Source: an uncultured Bacillota bacterium
Lineage (GTDB): Bacteria; Bacillota; UBA994; UBA5500
Reading direction: 5' to 3'
NCBI GenBank assembly: GCA_937874815.1
Contig: CALNBW010000487.1
Coordinates: 1 to 7,811 of the forward strand
DNA: 7,811 nucleotides
The notes under the pieces are model-generated. The model was not told the origin of the DNA. It saw only the letters and a program-made list of their open reading frames with translations, and did not search any database. The translations under genes were made by a program, and so were the position numbers. Every line of letters starts with the position of its first letter. Position 1 is the first letter of the stretch. Below are positions 5,591 through 7,811 of this stretch, piece after piece.

Positions 5591-6658
5591 TTAAGCCTGT
5601 TCGATGCCAGCAACCAGTTCGTCAATCACTTGCTTTACGGGTTCAATACGCTCTGCCCGCCAAGCATTAACCCCCGCGAAGGCAAAGCCGTGTTCAAGTT
5701 GGCCCTTTTGGGCGTTAATGAGAGCGGCCGCGATGCAATATGGGGCTGCTTTGGGGGTGCAGGGTTGCAGGCAGTTGTAAGCGCAACGAACAGGAGCCGT
5801 TTCGCCTTGCTGCACTCTTTCTAGGAACGAGTTGCGGATGGCGCGCCCAGGTAGCCCAACGGGACTTTTGATGAGGACAATATCATCGGGCGTCGCCCGT
5901 AAGTATTCTTGCTTAAACGCTAAAGAAGCATCACATTCCACGGTAGCGACAAAGCGTGAGCCTAGTTGAGCGGCAGTTGCACCAGCTTGCAGCACCCGCG
6001 CAATATCTTGCCCGGTCCAAAGGCCGCCGGCAGCGATTACCGGTATAGGGCCAAGGTCAGTGGCGAAGGGAGCAATTGCCTGCACCACCTCGGGGATCAA
6101 CCGCTCTAGGCGCGGTGGCTCCGTTTGCAGTTCCTCCAGGGAATAACCAAGATGGCCACCAGCCAACGGTCCTTCTAATACGATTGCGTCGGGCACACGG
6201 CCATAGCGCTTTTGCCAACGGCGGCAAATCAAAGTTGCTGCCCTGGGGGACGAGACAATGGGAGCCAGCTTGACGGGTGAACCGGCAGTCAGCTCTGGCA
6301 AATCGAGGGGCAGCCCTGCTCCTGAGAAGATAATATCAGCCTTGCCTTGAACGGCTGCCTGGACGATTTCGGCGTAGTTGTTCAAGGCAACCATGATGTT
6401 CACGCCAATGACGCCATTGGGGCTAAGCTGGCGTGCGCGCTGAAGCTGTTCGATCATGCCTAGAACGTTAGCTTGCCGCTTGTTGACCGCGTAATCTGCC
6501 CGACCAAAACCCAGCTCCACTCCCGAGATTACTCCCAAACCGCCACAATTAGCTACTGCAGCCGCCAGACCTGCTAAGGAAATACCTACCCCCATGCCAC
6601 CTTGCACGATCGGCAATTTGACCTCTAAATCACCAATGCGCCAACTGGTTACCTTCAT
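5591..6658 (-). CDS. Nitronate monooxygenase-family FMN enzyme (2-nitropropane dioxygenase-like)
   Basis: A 355-residue TIM-barrel flavoprotein. Key segments are KLPIVQGGMGVGISL near the N-terminus (14-28, flavin-side glycine motif), GVNIMVAL (85-92), the DAIVLEGPLAGGHLGYS stretch (157-173) with the conserved His169, and the phosphate-binding AAGGLWTGQDIARVLQAGA (209-227) followed by AAQLGSRFVAT (229-239). The family includes nitronate oxidases and the enoyl-ACP reductase FabK; the substrate here cannot be told. Near the C-terminus Cys292, 296, 300 and 308 form C-x3-C-x3-C-x7-C, followed by INAQKG, a feature I recall in clostridial relatives. The ATG at 6658 fits the family N-terminus (MKVTSWRIGDLEVKLPIVQG), but its AGAGGGG is directly next to the start, which is odd. 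In-frame GTG codons upstream (6712, 6694, 6691) would add up to 18 residues. It has its own promoter and no clear terminator before smpB. Confidence 0.9.
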   Translation of the reverse strand: MKVTSWRIGDLEVKLPIVQGGMGVGISLAGLAAAVANCGGLGVISGVELGFGRADYAVNKRQANVLGMIEQLQRARQLSPNGVIGVNIMVALNNYAEIVQAAVQGKADIIFSGAGLPLDLPELTAGSPVKLAPIVSSPRAATLICRRWQKRYGRVPDAIVLEGPLAGGHLGYSLEELQTEPPRLERLIPEVVQAIAPFATDLGPIPVIAAGGLWTGQDIARVLQAGATAAQLGSRFVATVECDASLAFKQEYLRATPDDIVLIKSPVGLPGRAIRNSFLERVQQGETAPVRCAYNCLQPCTPKAAPYCIAAALINAQKGQLEHGFAFAGVNAWRAERIEPVKQVIDELVAGIEQA

Positions 6659-6704
6659 CCCCTCTGCGCCCCCACTTCGTCGTCTTCTCACCACGTGCAA
6701 CAAA

Positions 6705-6714
6705 CTGTGCACAG
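6705..6714. promoter_or_regulatory. 10-bp perfect palindrome in the monooxygenase leader
   Basis: CTGTGCACAG is a perfect palindrome located about 5-15 nt after the predicted transcription start of the monooxygenase gene. It could be half or all of a repressor site; short palindromes also arise by chance. Confidence 0.3.
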
Positions 6715-6725
6715 AATATGTCTAG

Positions 6726-6754
6726 ATTATAGAGGATAGCGGACGCGGATGCAA
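6726..6754 (-). promoter_or_regulatory. Promoter of the nitronate monooxygenase-like gene
   Basis: On the minus strand TTGCAT (6754-6749), 17-nt spacer, TATAAT (6731-6726). Predicted start near 6719. This leaves only about 7 nt before the GTG at 6712 and about 60 nt before the ATG at 6658, which favours the ATG. It lies just after the permease stop codon. Confidence 0.8.
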
Positions 6755-6774
6755 ATAGTTTTACTGTGGCACTC

Positions 6775-7572
6775 CTAGACTGTTATATCACGTCGATTAT
6801 AGGCCCAGAAGCTGGCCGCTATAGCAACAACTGTTACCCCCAGCAATGCGAGAACATTTAAGGGTTTTATCCCATCGTGTACTATGCCAGTAGCTTCAAC
6901 GTAGTAATAGGGTGTGAAGTAGCGCAAGACCTCGAATTTCTTACTCAGTGTTGCCAACACATCAACGAAATAGAGACCAATAACCATGCCGATAGCCAGC
7001 GACGTAGCCGATTTTCTGCGGGCAAAGAACAGGGATAAGCTAAAGGCCAAACTGGCGAAGGTTATGTGAGCAAGCAAGGGCGCAATCACTAACCTTAATA
7101 GTGTAGCGGAGGAGTATGCACCAACATCAAAGGCAGCAAAAGAAGCAAAGGCAACGAGTCCAATGCCCAGATTAAAGAGCCCCAAAAGGAAGAGCAACGC
7201 CAGCAACTTATTGGCTAACATGCGGTTGCGTGAAAGCGGTCTGGCCAAAAGAAACTCAATGGTTTTGTCATCTTCCTCTTTTGATAAGATGCTCGAGCCA
7301 AGAATGGCAGCATAAAGGCTACCGAAAAGAAGGACCATAAAATATGGTTCAGTGGCATAGTAACCGATAGGTTCGGCCATAGAAAGCTTATCTAACCCGA
7401 AAACCTTGGCGAGAGCCTCGGGAAAAAGGTCCATCATGGCCTCGAGGTTAACTGTATCCTGCCGGAAAGAGGGATAAACTGACATCATCAGCAAGATTAG
7501 GGCAGTCAGTGCAATAGTCCAGACTAGCCACGACCTACGGTTGGCCCGTAGCTCACGCCGTAATACTTGCAT
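6775..7572 (-). CDS. ABC-2 type transporter permease
   Basis: A 265-residue integral membrane protein. About six hydrophobic segments are visible: residues 14-33, 77-96, 121-148, 157-183, 190-209 and 237-257. The cytoplasmic segment SKEEDDKTIEFLLARPLSRN (97-116) after the second helix is the typical coupling region of ABC-2 permeases of the NatB/ABC2_membrane_5 type (E..KTIEFLL..PLSR). It would form the membrane channel for the ATPase encoded immediately upstream; the cargo is unknown (drug, peptide, lipid or ion export are all possible). AAGGAGG lies before the ATG, inside the end of the ATPase gene, and only one base separates that gene's TAA from this ATG, so the two are translationally coupled. 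No terminator is seen after the TAG. Confidence 0.92.
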   Translation of the reverse strand: MQVLRRELRANRRSWLVWTIALTALILLMMSVYPSFRQDTVNLEAMMDLFPEALAKVFGLDKLSMAEPIGYYATEPYFMVLLFGSLYAAILGSSILSKEEDDKTIEFLLARPLSRNRMLANKLLALLFLLGLFNLGIGLVAFASFAAFDVGAYSSATLLRLVIAPLLAHITFASLAFSLSLFFARRKSATSLAIGMVIGLYFVDVLATLSKKFEVLRYFTPYYYVEATGIVHDGIKPLNVLALLGVTVVAIAASFWAYNRRDITV

Positions 7573-7573
7573 C

Positions 7574-7811
7574 TTATTGTCCCTCCTTTTCGTAGTAATG
7601 CAGAAAGACCTCTTCTAGGGTTGGCTCCTCTAGCCACAGGTTATTGAGCTCCTGTTGGGCAAGGAAAGCCAAAAGCTGATTGATGTCACCGTTATAAAGC
7701 AGATGCAAAGCACCGTTCTCTTCGTAGGAGTGCAGAATACCGGGCAAATCGGGCACTGGTTGCGATTTGTCCTTAAAATCTACCTTCACATTACGGAAAC
7801 GCTGATGCCGC
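7574..7811 (-). CDS. ABC transporter ATP-binding protein, C-terminal end only
   Basis: The last 78 codons of a gene that enters from the right edge of the window. The frame is open to base 7811 (RHQRFRNVKVDFKD at the edge), so the internal GTG at 7789 is not the start. The visible part is the C-terminal regulatory extension found after the nucleotide-binding domain in export-type ABC ATPases: a small alpha/beta fold with GILHSYEENGALHLLYNGDI and the hallmark ending LWLEEPTLEEVFLHYYE. Walker A, signature and Walker B motifs lie outside the window. It pairs with the permease that starts one base after its stop. Confidence 0.88.
   Translation of the reverse strand, partial: RHQRFRNVKVDFKDKSQPVPDLPGILHSYEENGALHLLYNGDINQLLAFLAQQELNNLWLEEPTLEEVFLHYYEKEGQ

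Noticed and set aside
1..7811. CRISPR array, tRNA genes or integrase-type att duplications
   Set aside because: No regularly spaced repeats, no complete tRNA cloverleaf apart from the tRNA-like part of tmRNA, and no second copy of the tmRNA 3' end were seen.

Overview
The window looks like a chromosomal segment of a Firmicute, most probably of the class Clostridia. This rests on strong AGGAGG-type ribosome binding sites, sigma-A style promoters (TTGACA/TATAAT), a one-piece tmRNA directly after smpB, a clostridial-type hypothetical protein carrying a GGADGPT motif, and GGGGAC-type palindromes that I remember from Peptococcaceae-like genomes. Genus cannot be decided from the sequence alone.

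Left part (1-2687) is accessory DNA. It starts with the upstream part of a RelB/DinJ-family antitoxin gene on the minus strand, preceded by a promoter-like box and three phased TGCAC repeats. A 503-residue plus-strand protein of unknown function follows: its N-terminal region suggests an SMI1/KNR4-like fold, and its C-terminus carries the GIIGGADGPT motif otherwise typical of Na+-pumping decarboxylase beta subunits. Downstream, on the minus strand, lies a decayed MutS-family ATPase remnant with an in-frame stop and an apparent internal deletion. Two near-identical 48-bp repeats (322-369 and 2558-2605) bracket the hypothetical gene plus the mutS remnant. A perfect 25-bp inverted repeat with GGGGAC ends (2621-2675) follows.

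Middle (2688-4325) is an intact, visibly AT-richer minus-strand gene for an M20-family amidohydrolase of the AbgB type, with its own ribosome binding site.

Right part (4532-7811) is housekeeping-like and entirely on the minus strand. In transcription order it holds the 3' end of an ABC transporter ATPase gene, its ABC-2 type permease (1-nt gap, translationally coupled), a nitronate monooxygenase-family FMN enzyme with its own TTGCAT-N17-TATAAT promoter, smpB with a near-perfect TTGACA-N18-TATAAT promoter and a terminator-like leader hairpin, then ssrA (tmRNA) 39 nt after smpB, closed by a clear intrinsic terminator. SmpB and tmRNA act together in ribosome rescue (trans-translation), and the layout indicates one transcript for both. 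The inferred degradation tag is ANNNLAIAA.
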